Shown here in pieces: positions 15,773 through 23,477 of a stretch of 36,114 bases of DNA. A program made the position numbers and the translations under genes. Numbering within the stretch: position 1 is the stretch's first letter; each line of letters begins with the position of its first letter. The notes under the pieces were generated by a model. The model was given only the letters and a program-made list of their open reading frames with translations. It was not told the DNA's origin and searched no databases. The stretch spans positions 1 to 36,114 of the forward strand of contig JAABRX010000030.1 in NCBI GenBank assembly GCA_011390675.1, read 5' to 3'. This DNA is from Trueperaceae bacterium. GTDB taxonomy: Bacteria; Deinococcota; Deinococci; Deinococcales; Trueperaceae.

Positions 15773-16348
15773 CGGCGCCGGCTGCCGCGCCTCGAAGGCG
15801 TCGAACTCCTCGCGGGTGAGGCCGAAGCAGAGCTCGTCCTCGAAGGTGCCGCGGGTGTAGGTGTGGCGGCGCAGCCGCCCCTCCTGGACCGCGCCGAGGC
15901 GCGCCATGTGGCGCACCATCGCGTCGTTGTGCTCGCTGCAGCGCACCTCGTACTTCTGGAAGCGCAGCTCATGGAAGGCGTAGCGCAGCAGCAGGTGCTT
16001 GGCCTCGAGGCCGTAGCCGCGCCCGCGGAAGGCGCGGTAAACGCGCGACCCCGTCTGGAAGGTGCCGTTCTTGCGGTCCATCGAGTGCAGGTTCATGCCG
16101 CCGATCAGCGTGCCGTCGAGCGTCTCGATCGAGAACATCAGCCGCTCCTCGGACGACCCGAACTCCGCGTACTTGGACGCGAAGGCGTCGGCGTCGTGGC
16201 GCGACTTGGGCAGCGGGGTGCCGGCGTTGAGGAAGTGCGTGGCCTCGCCGTCCTCCTGCTCCTCGACGAGCCACAGGTCGACGTCGTCGCGGTGCATGGG
16301 TCGGAGGCGGATGCGCGGGCCTTGCCAGTACGGGGAGGACGTGGTCAT
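15770..16348 (-). CDS. GNAT family N-acetyltransferase (RimJ/RimL type)
   Basis: This 192-residue enzyme should transfer an acetyl group from acetyl-CoA to an amine. The N terminus (PRIRLRPMHRDDVDLW) is typical of the RimJ/RimL branch, and FRGRGYGLEAK near 110 is the acetyl-CoA pyrophosphate-binding loop. The following ALLLRYAFHELRF/EVRCSEHNDAM pattern is also usual for the family. The ATG at 16348 has GGAG upstream. The target could be a ribosomal protein, antibiotic or small molecule; sequence alone does not say. It leads a minus-strand row with M28, zinc ribbon and pfkB. Confidence 0.88.
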   Translation of the reverse strand: MTTSSPYWQGPRIRLRPMHRDDVDLWLVEEQEDGEATHFLNAGTPLPKSRHDADAFASKYAEFGSSEERLMFSIETLDGTLIGGMNLHSMDRKNGTFQTGSRVYRAFRGRGYGLEAKHLLLRYAFHELRFQKYEVRCSEHNDAMVRHMARLGAVQEGRLRRHTYTRGTFEDELCFGLTREEFDAFEARQPAP

Positions 16349-16390
16349 GAGGGCTCCGATGGCGCGGGCGGGCGGCGCCCGGGCGCATCG

Positions 16391-16396
16391 AGGCTA
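16391..16396 (-). promoter_or_regulatory. -10 box (TAGCCT) for the GNAT gene
   Basis: TAGCCT reads towards the GNAT gene and would give a leader of about 35 bases that includes the GGAG ribosome-binding site. No -35 box is clear. Confidence 0.4.
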
Positions 16397-16440
16397 GCGC
16401 GCGAGGCGCTCGGGCGGCATGGACGGCTGCCCCGATGCGG

Positions 16441-16650
16441 TCAGGGGCGCGGGTCGGGACTCGGTGCCGCACCGGCGCGGCGGGCGGCGGCCCGCAGGCG
16501 CGTGGCGGCGCGGCGGCAGGCGTCGGAGCAGTAGCGGACGTCGGCGAAGACCCCGCGCCGCCGCCACTTGCCGCGGTCGGCGAAGGGGCGGCCGCAGGCG
16601 GTGCAGGTCTTGGTGGCGGCCGGGCGGGCGCCGGCGGTCCGGCGGGGCAT
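16441..16650 (-). CDS. small DUF2256-type zinc-finger protein
   Basis: This 69-residue basic protein has Cys16, Cys19, Cys41 and Cys45 in the pattern TCTACGRPFADRGKW...VRYCSDACRR, which matches the DUF2256 family. The function of the family is not known. The ORF is open further upstream to 16827, but I chose the ATG at 16650 because DUF2256 proteins begin shortly before the first CxxC, and because TAGGCT lies five bases before this ATG. The extension would also run through the ROK promoter. Expression as a leaderless mRNA is inferred. Confidence 0.8.
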   Translation of the reverse strand: MPRRTAGARPAATKTCTACGRPFADRGKWRRRGVFADVRYCSDACRRAATRLRAAARRAGAAPSPDPRP

Positions 16651-16655
16651 GCCGA

Positions 16656-16661
16656 AGCCTA
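16656..16661 (-). promoter_or_regulatory. -10 box (TAGGCT) for leaderless DUF2256 gene
   Basis: TAGGCT is followed by five bases (TCGGC) and then the ATG at 16650, the spacing expected if transcription starts at the start codon. No Shine-Dalgarno is possible. Confidence 0.6.
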
Positions 16662-16710
16662 GGCGGTCGCGGCGGTCGACACCGAACGCGCGACCACGGT
16701 GCCGAAGGGC

Positions 16711-16739
16711 TTGACGGGAAGGGGGCCTCGTGCAATCAT
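16711..16739 (+). promoter_or_regulatory. promoter of the ROK-led sugar operon
   Basis: TTGACG (16711-16716) and AATCAT (16734-16739) are 17 bases apart. The following stretch is unusually AT-rich for this genome. The promoter would drive the ROK regulator and probably the binding protein, GH31, permease and GH15 genes behind it. Confidence 0.65.
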
Positions 16740-16763
16740 TCAGACACAAAATCAATGAACGAT
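16735..16763. promoter_or_regulatory. inverted-repeat operator candidate for the ROK regulator
   Basis: ATCATTCA (16735-16742) and TGAACGAT (16756-16763) are complementary at seven of eight positions around a 13-base AT-rich centre. The repeat overlaps the -10 box and start region, a place where a bound repressor would block transcription. Autoregulation by the ROK protein is inferred. Confidence 0.4.
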
Positions 16764-16777
16764 GAGGAGGTGACCCC

Positions 16778-17968
16778 ATGACCCGCGCACCCCGAGCGAC
16801 CGGCAAGGACGACGTCCGCAGGCTCAATCAGGACGCGGTGTTCCAAGTGGTGCACCGCCACGGGCCGGTCTCCCGGATCGACATCGCGACCCACCTGAGG
16901 CTGAGCCCTGCGACGGTGACGAACATCACCTCCGACCTCATCGGGCGCGGGCTGGTGTTCGAGGCGCGCAAGGGCGACGCCCTGGGCGTAGGACGCAAGC
17001 CGATCCTGCTCGAGGTCGACTACGACGCCGGCACCGTCATGGGCGTCAAGGTCAGCAACGTCGGCCTGACGTGTGCCCTCACGAACCTGAACGCCGAAGT
17101 GGCGCATGCGGCCACCTTCCCGTTGTCCGAGACGCACCCCGAGGCGGTCGTGGACGCCATCGCCGCGGCGTTCGAGAGCCTCGCCCCGCACGCCGCGCTC
17201 CCGATCGCGGCCGTGGGGGTCGACCTCCCGGGCCTCGTGGATGCCGACCGTCGCGGCGTGCGCCACTCACCGCTCCTCGGTTGGGACCAAGTGCCGCTGG
17301 CCGAACTGCTCGAAGCGCGCTTGGGTGTGCCCGTGGTGGTCGAGAACGACGTGAACGCGCTGGCGCTCGCCGAGGCCTGGTACGGCATCGGGCGGGCGCA
17401 CGACAGCTTCCTGGTGCTGACCCTCGGTCGCGGCGTCGGACTCGGCCTGGTGCTCGGGGGCGAGGTCTATCGCGGCCCCTTCGGCGGCGCCGGCGAGGTC
17501 GGTCACGTGCTGATCGACCCCGACGGCCCCACGACGCGGTACTCGTCCCCAGGCACCCTCGAGGCCTACCTCTCCGATGACGCGTTGGTGCGCGAGGCGC
17601 GGGCGCGGGTGCCTGCGTTCGCCGCGAGCGATCCGGTCGAGCGCCTTGCGGCGCTCGCCGCCGAGGGCGACGCCGACGCGTGCGCGGTGTTCGCCGACGC
17701 CGGTCGAATGCTGGGGCGCGCGCTCGCGATGCTCGTCAACCTCCTCGCACCCGGCCTCGTCGTCCTGAGCGGCGAGGGCTTGCGCGCCGCCCCCTTCCTC
17801 CTCCCCTCCGCCGAAGCCGAACTGCGCCGGCTCGCCTTCGGTGACCTTGCGGACCACGTCCAGCTCGTCGTCGAGCCCTGGGGCGACGACGCTTGGGCGC
17901 GCGGCGCAGCCGCGCTCGCCGCGAGCCGCTACCTGGTCGAATCCGCCACGGCGCCGAGAGGAGACTGA
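16778..17968 (+). CDS. ROK family transcriptional regulator (NagC/XylR type) lacking zinc cysteines
   Basis: This 396-residue protein has an N-terminal winged-helix domain (about 15-75, with SRIDIATHLRLSPATVTNITSDLI as the DNA-binding helices) and a ROK domain from about 85. The sugar-site motifs ENDVNALALAEAWYG and GAGEVGHV are present. The usual ROK zinc motif, CxCGxxGC before LEAY, reads TRYSSPGT here, so all three cysteines are lost. The ATG at 16778 has AGGAGG seven bases upstream. As first gene of the locus B operon it probably controls the transporter and glycosidases in response to the imported sugar. Loss of zinc may have changed ligand sensing. Confidence 0.93.
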   Translation: MTRAPRATGKDDVRRLNQDAVFQVVHRHGPVSRIDIATHLRLSPATVTNITSDLIGRGLVFEARKGDALGVGRKPILLEVDYDAGTVMGVKVSNVGLTCALTNLNAEVAHAATFPLSETHPEAVVDAIAAAFESLAPHAALPIAAVGVDLPGLVDADRRGVRHSPLLGWDQVPLAELLEARLGVPVVVENDVNALALAEAWYGIGRAHDSFLVLTLGRGVGLGLVLGGEVYRGPFGGAGEVGHVLIDPDGPTTRYSSPGTLEAYLSDDALVREARARVPAFAASDPVERLAALAAEGDADACAVFADAGRMLGRALAMLVNLLAPGLVVLSGEGLRAAPFLLPSAEAELRRLAFGDLADHVQLVVEPWGDDAWARGAAALAASRYLVESATAPRGD

Positions 17969-18035
17969 GCCCGCCCGAACCGTTCACCCCATCGCGATCG
18001 GCTCCGCCGAGCGCGCCCTTCCCTGGAGGACCCGT

Positions 18036-19247
18036 ATGAAGCTCGTCCGCACGCTCGCCGCGCTCGTCCTGGTCGCCGGCCTCGCCTTCGCGCAGACCGT
18101 CGACTACTTCTCGTTCACCACCGACCAGGCCCACGTCGACGAACTCGAGGCGCTCATCGAGGTCTTCGAGGCGCAGAACCCGGGCATCACGATCGAGTAC
18201 ACGACCGCCCCCTTCGGCGACTACTTCACCCGCCTGCAGACCGACTTCGCCGCCGGCAGCCCCCCCGACGTGTTCGAGCTGAACTTCGAGAACCTCGCGA
18301 CCTTCGCATCGCGCGGCGTGCTCGCGCCCCTCGACGACCTGCTCGGCGCAGGTGGCCGCGACGTCTTCTACCCGGCGGCGCTCGATGCCTTCGCGTACGA
18401 CGGCGTTCAGTACGCGTTGCCCATCACCTTCTCGACCGTGGTGCTGTTCTACAACCAGGACCTGTTCGATGCCGCCGGCGTCGCCTACCCCACCGACACG
18501 TGGACGTGGGACGACGTGATGGCGGCCGCCGAGGCGATCAGCGCCCCGGCCGACCGCGTCTGGGGCATCTACCAGCCGGTCCAGTTCTGGGAGTTCTACA
18601 AGGTCGCGCAGGCCGCGGGCGGCGGGCTGCAGGTCGCGCCGACGGTCGCGATCGACACCCCCGAGAACCTCGCCGCGCTCGAGTACCTGGTCGGCAAGAT
18701 CCAAGCGGGCGTGATGCCCACCGACGCGCAGCTGTCCGGCATCGCCAACGAAGACCTGTTCGCCAACGGCCAGTTGGGGATGCTCGTCTCGGGCATCTGG
18801 ATGTTCGACCGCTTCGCCCAATCGTCGTTCGATTGGGACATCGTGGTCGAGCCGGGCGGCGCCCGGCAGGCCACCCACTTCTTCTCCAACGCCGCCGCCA
18901 TCGCGGACGCCAGCCCCAACCGTGAGGCCGCGTGGAAGTGGGTCGAGTTCCTCGCCGCCAGCCCCGAGGTCGCGGCGACGCGCATCGAGAGCGCCTGGGA
19001 ACTGCCGGCGCTCTCGCTCGAGAACGCCGACACGCTCGCGCCGTACCTGGCCCGACCGCAGCCGGCCAACCGCGAAGCGGTCTTCGCCTCGCTGGCCTTC
19101 GCGGTGAACCCGCCGGTCGTCGATCGCCAGCCTGAGTTGCAGGACATCGTCAACCAGGAACTCGAGGCCGCGCGCCTTGGCAGCAAGACCCCGGCACAGG
19201 CGCTCGCCGACGCGCAACGCCGCGTCGAGGCGCTGCTGGCCGACTGA
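18036..19247 (+). CDS. extracellular solute-binding protein family 1 (sugar)
   Basis: This 403-residue secreted protein should capture the sugar for the locus B importer. The signal peptide MKLVRTLAALVLVAGLAFA ends before Q and has no lipobox. The mature chain has family 1 features: VDYFSFTTDQAHVDELEALIEVFEAQNPGI at the start (quoted in part only), FGDYFTRLQTDFAAGSPPDVFEL, PITFSTVVLFYNQDLF and a C-terminal AQALADAQRRVEALL helix. The ATG at 18036 has GGAGG seven bases upstream. It lies 67 bases after the ROK gene and is followed by a strong hairpin, as is the binding protein of locus A. Confidence 0.95.
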   Translation: MKLVRTLAALVLVAGLAFAQTVDYFSFTTDQAHVDELEALIEVFEAQNPGITIEYTTAPFGDYFTRLQTDFAAGSPPDVFELNFENLATFASRGVLAPLDDLLGAGGRDVFYPAALDAFAYDGVQYALPITFSTVVLFYNQDLFDAAGVAYPTDTWTWDDVMAAAEAISAPADRVWGIYQPVQFWEFYKVAQAAGGGLQVAPTVAIDTPENLAALEYLVGKIQAGVMPTDAQLSGIANEDLFANGQLGMLVSGIWMFDRFAQSSFDWDIVVEPGGARQATHFFSNAAAIADASPNREAAWKWVEFLAASPEVAATRIESAWELPALSLENADTLAPYLARPQPANREAVFASLAFAVNPPVVDRQPELQDIVNQELEAARLGSKTPAQALADAQRRVEALLAD

Positions 19248-19255
19248 GGCCCCAT

Positions 19256-19290
19256 GGGGCGCCGCGCCGCGCCGCGCGGTGCGGCGCCCC
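19256..19290 (+). promoter_or_regulatory. hairpin after binding protein B
   Basis: GGGGCGCCGC pairs exactly with GCGGCGCCCC across a 15-base GC-rich loop that can extend the stem. It begins nine bases after the binding-protein stop. It probably reduces read-through or stabilises the upstream mRNA, keeping the binding protein in excess over the downstream genes. Confidence 0.7.
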
Positions 19291-19293
19291 ACC

Positions 19294-19299
19294 TATCTT
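19294..19299 (+). promoter_or_regulatory. TATCTT element after the hairpin (possible internal -10 box)
   Basis: CTATCTT follows the hairpin within a few bases, as it does after the family 5 binding protein at 31726. It could be an internal -10 box for the GH31 and permease genes, or the degenerate U-rich tail of a terminator (UAUCUU). Position alone does not decide. Confidence 0.4.
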
Positions 19300-19353
19300 G
19301 CGATCGGTTCATGCACCTCACCCCCTCCAGCCCCCGGAACCGCGAGGTCCCCC

Positions 19354-21738
19354 GTGATCGACCACCGCCCGTTCGGCATCGATGACCCGTACAAGCCGCT
19401 CCCCGTCGAGCGCTTCCCGCGCGACCCGATCGCCGGCGACGCCGTGCGGATCGGCTTCTCCGCTCCCGAGGCCACCTCGGCCCACGTCGAGCTGCACGGT
19501 CCCGACGGCGCGAGCGTTCATCCTGCGCAGGCCCTCGTCGGCGGCCTCTGGACAGCGGACCTGCCTCCGCTTCCCGCCGGCGCTTGGCGCTACGCGATCC
19601 ACGCTCGCGACGCGGGCGGCGGAGCGTCCGTCGCCGCCTTCGATCTGCCGGTCGTACGGGTGCGCACCGTCGACCGGATCGAGCGCGCCGAGGCCCACGC
19701 CGGCGGGTTTCGGCTCCACCTGGCCGGCGCGGACGGCGCAGCGGCCACCCTCGACCTGAGCTCGAGCACCGAGGGGTCGTTGCGCGTCGCCTTCCGCGTC
19801 GGTGCCGCCCCGAGCGAGCCGGCGGGCGACCGACCGGTGCGGGTCGCCGCCGACGCCGACGGTTGGACGCTCCACGGTGACGGCTTCGAGGCGCGCTTGG
19901 AGCGCGCCAGCGTAGCGCTGACCGTCGTGCGGCCGGGCCGGCCGGCCGCACGCGTCCGCACCGGTGCCGCGCCCGCGTGGCTCGAGCGCCCCGATGGTGC
20001 CGTCGTCGGCTTCCGCACCCGTTTCGATACCGAGCCGGGCGAACCGCTGCACGGCCTGGGCGAGCGCTTCGACACCCCCGGACTCAACGGTCGGACGTGG
20101 GACACGCGCGTGTACGAGGAGTACAAGGAGCAGGGGCGGCGCACGTACCTACCGGTGCCCTTCTTCGTGAGCGCGCGTGCGTGGGGGGCGTGGCTCGAGA
20201 CCGACGCCCCGTGCCGGGTCGACGCCCGCGACGCCGGCATCGCCTTCGAGGCGGAGGCGACCCCACGCCCGGACGCGGAGCTGGTGCGCCATCTGATCGT
20301 CGCCGACGAGCCGTACGCCGTCACCGCCGCCTTCGTGCGCCTGACCGGTCCGATCGCGCTGCCGCCGCGCTGGGCGTTCGGCCCGTGGATGAGCGCCAAC
20401 CCCTGGAACGACCAACCCAAGACGATGCGCGAGGTGCGCCGCACCCTGGACGAGGGGGTACCGGCGACCGTGCTCGTGATCGAGGCGTGGAGCGACGAGA
20501 GCACGTTCTACGTGTGGAACGACGCCGAGTTCGAGCCCGTGCCCGGCGACGCGCGGTTGCGGGCGGCCGATTTCCGCTTCGGCGGCCGCTGGCCCGACCC
20601 CAAGGCGATGATCGACGAATGCCACGACGAGGGCATCCGCGTCCTGCTGTGGCAGATCCCGGTGCTCAAGCAGCTCGACGCCCCGCATCCGCAGCACGAC
20701 GCCGACGTCGCGCACGCGCTCGAGCACGGCTACGTGATCGCGAACGGCGATGGCACCCCCTACCGCAACCAGGGCTGGTGGTTCACCGACGCGCACGTCT
20801 TCGACGCGACGAACCCCGAGGCGCGCGCCTGGTGGTTCGACAAGCGTCGCTACCTGTTCGAAGACCTGGGCATCGACGGCATGAAGACCGATGGGGGCGA
20901 GCACCTGTGGGGGCGCGACCTGCGCGCCCACGACGGCTCGCGCGGCACCGAGCTGGTCAACCGCTACGCGCAGGCCTACGTCGACGCCTACCACGGCTTC
21001 GTGCAGTCGGCGACCGGCGGCGACGGCCTCACCTTCTCGCGCGCCGGCTACACCGGTGCCCACCGCAGCCCCGCGCACTGGGCGGGCGACGAGAACAGCA
21101 CCTGGAGCGCCTTCCGCGCCAGCATCCAAGCCGGCGTCACGGCCGGCCTGGCGGGCGTGTCGATCTGGGGCTGGGACATCGGCGGCTTCAGCGGCGAGAT
21201 CCCCACCGTCGAGCTCTACGTCCGCTCGGCGCAGATGGCGGCCTTCTGCCCGGTGATGCAGTACCACTCCGAGCTCCACCCCGCGACCGAGAACCGCGAC
21301 CGCACCCCCTGGAACGTCGCCGAGCGCCACGGCGATCCGCGCGCGCTGACGATCTACCGCGCCTACGCCCGGCTGCGCATGGCGATGCTCGACCTGATCG
21401 AGGCCGACGCCGCCGCCCTGGCCGCCGAGGGACGGCCCCTGATGCGCTCGCCGGCGCTGACCTGGCCCGGTCGCCACGACGCGTTGCTCCAGGACCCGGA
21501 CACGTACCTCTTCGGGCGCGACCTGCTGGTGGCGCCCGTCTTGGAGAAGGGCGCGCAGGCGCGCGCGGTGCGGCTGCCGCCCGGCGCCTGGATCGACCTG
21601 TGGAGCGGCGTGCGTTTCGAGGGCGACCGCACGGTGCTGGTGCCGGCGCCGCTCGAGCGCATCCCGGTGTTCGTCGCCGCCGACTCGCCGCGGCTCGAGG
21701 CGTGGCGCGCGGCCGCCCGGAGCTTCGAGGTGGCGTGA
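19354..21738 (+). CDS. glycoside hydrolase family 31 enzyme (alpha-glucosidase/alpha-xylosidase group)
   Basis: This 794-residue enzyme has an N-terminal early-set/beta-sandwich part (1-110), the GH31 N-terminal domain, a TIM barrel (about 360-680) and C-terminal beta domains. The nucleophile is Asp513 in MKTDGGE, as in the YicI type, and the acid/base is Asp579 in WAGDEN. WGWDIGGF follows. There is no signal peptide. The sequence differs clearly from the GH31 of locus A, including the nucleophile motif (KTDGGE against WNDNNE), so the two probably have different linkage preferences. I chose GTG at 19354, which has GAGGT upstream; the ORF is open earlier but that stretch holds the hairpin. Its stop overlaps the permease ATG by one base (TGATG). 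Confidence 0.93.
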   Translation: MIDHRPFGIDDPYKPLPVERFPRDPIAGDAVRIGFSAPEATSAHVELHGPDGASVHPAQALVGGLWTADLPPLPAGAWRYAIHARDAGGGASVAAFDLPVVRVRTVDRIERAEAHAGGFRLHLAGADGAAATLDLSSSTEGSLRVAFRVGAAPSEPAGDRPVRVAADADGWTLHGDGFEARLERASVALTVVRPGRPAARVRTGAAPAWLERPDGAVVGFRTRFDTEPGEPLHGLGERFDTPGLNGRTWDTRVYEEYKEQGRRTYLPVPFFVSARAWGAWLETDAPCRVDARDAGIAFEAEATPRPDAELVRHLIVADEPYAVTAAFVRLTGPIALPPRWAFGPWMSANPWNDQPKTMREVRRTLDEGVPATVLVIEAWSDESTFYVWNDAEFEPVPGDARLRAADFRFGGRWPDPKAMIDECHDEGIRVLLWQIPVLKQLDAPHPQHDADVAHALEHGYVIANGDGTPYRNQGWWFTDAHVFDATNPEARAWWFDKRRYLFEDLGIDGMKTDGGEHLWGRDLRAHDGSRGTELVNRYAQAYVDAYHGFVQSATGGDGLTFSRAGYTGAHRSPAHWAGDENSTWSAFRASIQAGVTAGLAGVSIWGWDIGGFSGEIPTVELYVRSAQMAAFCPVMQYHSELHPATENRDRTPWNVAERHGDPRALTIYRAYARLRMAMLDLIEADAAALAAEGRPLMRSPALTWPGRHDALLQDPDTYLFGRDLLVAPVLEKGAQARAVRLPPGAWIDLWSGVRFEGDRTVLVPAPLERIPVFVAADSPRLEAWRAAARSFEVA

Positions 21739-22607
21739 TGTACGAGCGCGGCGCGCGCCGCTGGCTGACCCTAGCCCTCTTCCTCGGCCCCAGCCTCCTC
21801 GGGCTCGCGCTGTTCCTGGTCGGGCCGATCGTGGCGTCGCTGGTGCTCGCGTTCACCTCGTGGGACCTGCTCACCCCGCCGAGCTGGGTGGGCACGCGCA
21901 ACTTCGTGCGCCTCGCGGACGACCCGGAGTTCTGGACCGCGCTGCGCCACACGCTGCAGTTCCTCGCCGGCTACATCCCGCTGGTGATGACCGCGGGGCT
22001 GTTGGTGGCGGTGGCGCTCAACGGGCGCATCGTCGGGCGCGCCTTCTTCCGCGCGGTCTACTTCCTGCCGGTGGTCGCCTCTTGGGTAGCGGTCGCCCTC
22101 GTGTGGAAGTGGCTGCTGAACCCGGCCTTCGGGCTCGTCAACTTCCTGCTCGCCCAGGTGGGCGTCGCCGGGCCGGCCTGGCTGTTCGACCCCAGCTGGG
22201 CGATGTTCTCGGTGGTGCTCACCAGCGTGTGGAAGGACACCGGCTTCGTGATGGTGGTGCTGCTCGCGGGGCTGCAGGGCATCCCGCGGGAGTACTACGA
22301 GGCGTCGTCGATCGACGGCGCCGGTCCGGCGCAGCAACTGCGCTACGTCACGGTGCCGCTGCTGATGCCGGCGCTGTTCTTCGCGCTGTCGATCAGCTTG
22401 ATCAACTCGTTCCAGGTCTTCGACCAGGTGTTCGTGATGACCGGCGGCGGCCCGGCGGGCGCGACCACCGTGTTGGTGGAGCGGATCGTGCGGCAGGCGT
22501 TCTCCTTCAGCCGCATGGGTTACGCCGCGGCGATGTCGTGGGTGCTGTTCGTGTTCATCTTCGTCGTCACGATCGCGTTCTCGAGGCTTCAGAGGCGGTT
22601 CGCGTGA
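21738..22607 (+). CDS. carbohydrate ABC transporter permease (MalF/UgpA type)
   Basis: This 289-residue membrane protein is the first permease of the locus B importer. About six transmembrane segments are visible, the first at 10-32. The EAA loop reads EYYEASSIDGAGPAQQLRYVTVPLL, and FQVFDQVFVMTGGGPAGAT is the usual motif near the fifth segment. The ATG at 21738 shares its A with the stop of the GH31 gene (TGATG), which implies translational coupling between an enzyme and a transporter subunit. The following permease start overlaps its stop. Confidence 0.95.
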   Translation: MYERGARRWLTLALFLGPSLLGLALFLVGPIVASLVLAFTSWDLLTPPSWVGTRNFVRLADDPEFWTALRHTLQFLAGYIPLVMTAGLLVAVALNGRIVGRAFFRAVYFLPVVASWVAVALVWKWLLNPAFGLVNFLLAQVGVAGPAWLFDPSWAMFSVVLTSVWKDTGFVMVVLLAGLQGIPREYYEASSIDGAGPAQQLRYVTVPLLMPALFFALSISLINSFQVFDQVFVMTGGGPAGATTVLVERIVRQAFSFSRMGYAAAMSWVLFVFIFVVTIAFSRLQRRFA

Positions 22608-23464
22608 GGGCGCTCGGGCGGGGCTCCAGCGCCCGCTCCGGGCCGCGCTGGGTGGGGGTGCTCGCGCTGGTCGGCGTGGTGCTCGGGGCGCTCGTGATGC
22701 TCGTGCCGTTCGTCTGGATGTTCACGACGAGCATCAAGCCCGGTCAGGCGCTCTTGGCGTTGCCGCCGCAACTGATCCCCCAGGAGCCGACCCTGGAGCC
22801 CTACCGGCGGGTGATGAACGCCTTCCCGATGGCGCGCGTCTTCGGCAACTCCGTGCTGGTCGCGGTGGCGACCACCGCGGGGCAGTTGGTGCTGGCGTCG
22901 ATGAGCGGGTACGCCTTCGCGCGCTTCCGCTTCCGGGGACGCAACGTGCTGTTCGCGGTGTACCTCGCGACCCTGATGGTGCCGTTCGCGGTGACCATCA
23001 CGCCGCTCTTCATCATCGTGCGGCAGCTCGACTGGATCGACACCTACTGGGCGCTGGTGGTGCCGCCGATGTTCTCGGCCTTCGGTACCTTCCTCATGCG
23101 GCAGTTCTTTCAGAGCGTGCCGCGCGAGCTGGAGGAGGCCGCCACGCTGGATGGCGCCAGCACGCTCGGCACCTTCGTGCGGGTGATCGTGCCGATCTCG
23201 GGTCCGGCCTTCGCCACGCTGGGCGTCTTCGCCTTCATGGCCTCGTGGAACGCCTTCCTGTGGCCGCTGCTGGTCGTCCGTGACCGCGACTTCATGACCC
23301 TGCCGCTGGCGCTCGCCACGCTGCAGGGGCTGTACCCCGGCCAGACCGAGTGGAACCTCGTGATGGCCGGCACCGTGATCAGCGTCGTTCCCATGATCGT
23401 CGTGTTCCTCTTCGCCCAACGCTGGGTGATCGAGGGCGTGACCACCTCCGGCCTGAAGGGCTGA
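22604..23464 (+). CDS. carbohydrate ABC transporter permease (MalG/UgpE type)
   Basis: This 286-residue membrane protein is the second permease of the locus B importer. It has about six transmembrane segments and the EAA loop ELEEAATLDGASTLGTFVRVIVP. Unlike its counterpart in locus A it has the normal short first outside loop. The C terminus VIEGVTTSGLKG is typical of the family, ending much like the locus A protein (TGVKG). I chose GTG at 22604, overlapping the previous stop by four bases. No ATPase gene accompanies it. Confidence 0.95.
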   Translation: MRALGRGSSARSGPRWVGVLALVGVVLGALVMLVPFVWMFTTSIKPGQALLALPPQLIPQEPTLEPYRRVMNAFPMARVFGNSVLVAVATTAGQLVLASMSGYAFARFRFRGRNVLFAVYLATLMVPFAVTITPLFIIVRQLDWIDTYWALVVPPMFSAFGTFLMRQFFQSVPRELEEAATLDGASTLGTFVRVIVPISGPAFATLGVFAFMASWNAFLWPLLVVRDRDFMTLPLALATLQGLYPGQTEWNLVMAGTVISVVPMIVVFLFAQRWVIEGVTTSGLKG

Positions 23465-23477
23465 TCAGGAGACCCCC

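Noticed and set aside
16394-16735. Second minus-strand ORF (113 residues) over the DUF2256 gene
   Set aside because: It is a proline- and arginine-rich shadow in another frame; the DUF2256 frame has the conserved cysteines.
19311-19353. ATG at 19311, 11 bases after TATCTT, as start of a leader peptide
   Set aside because: It is out of frame with GH31, has no ribosome site, and its reading frame shows no short conserved peptide.
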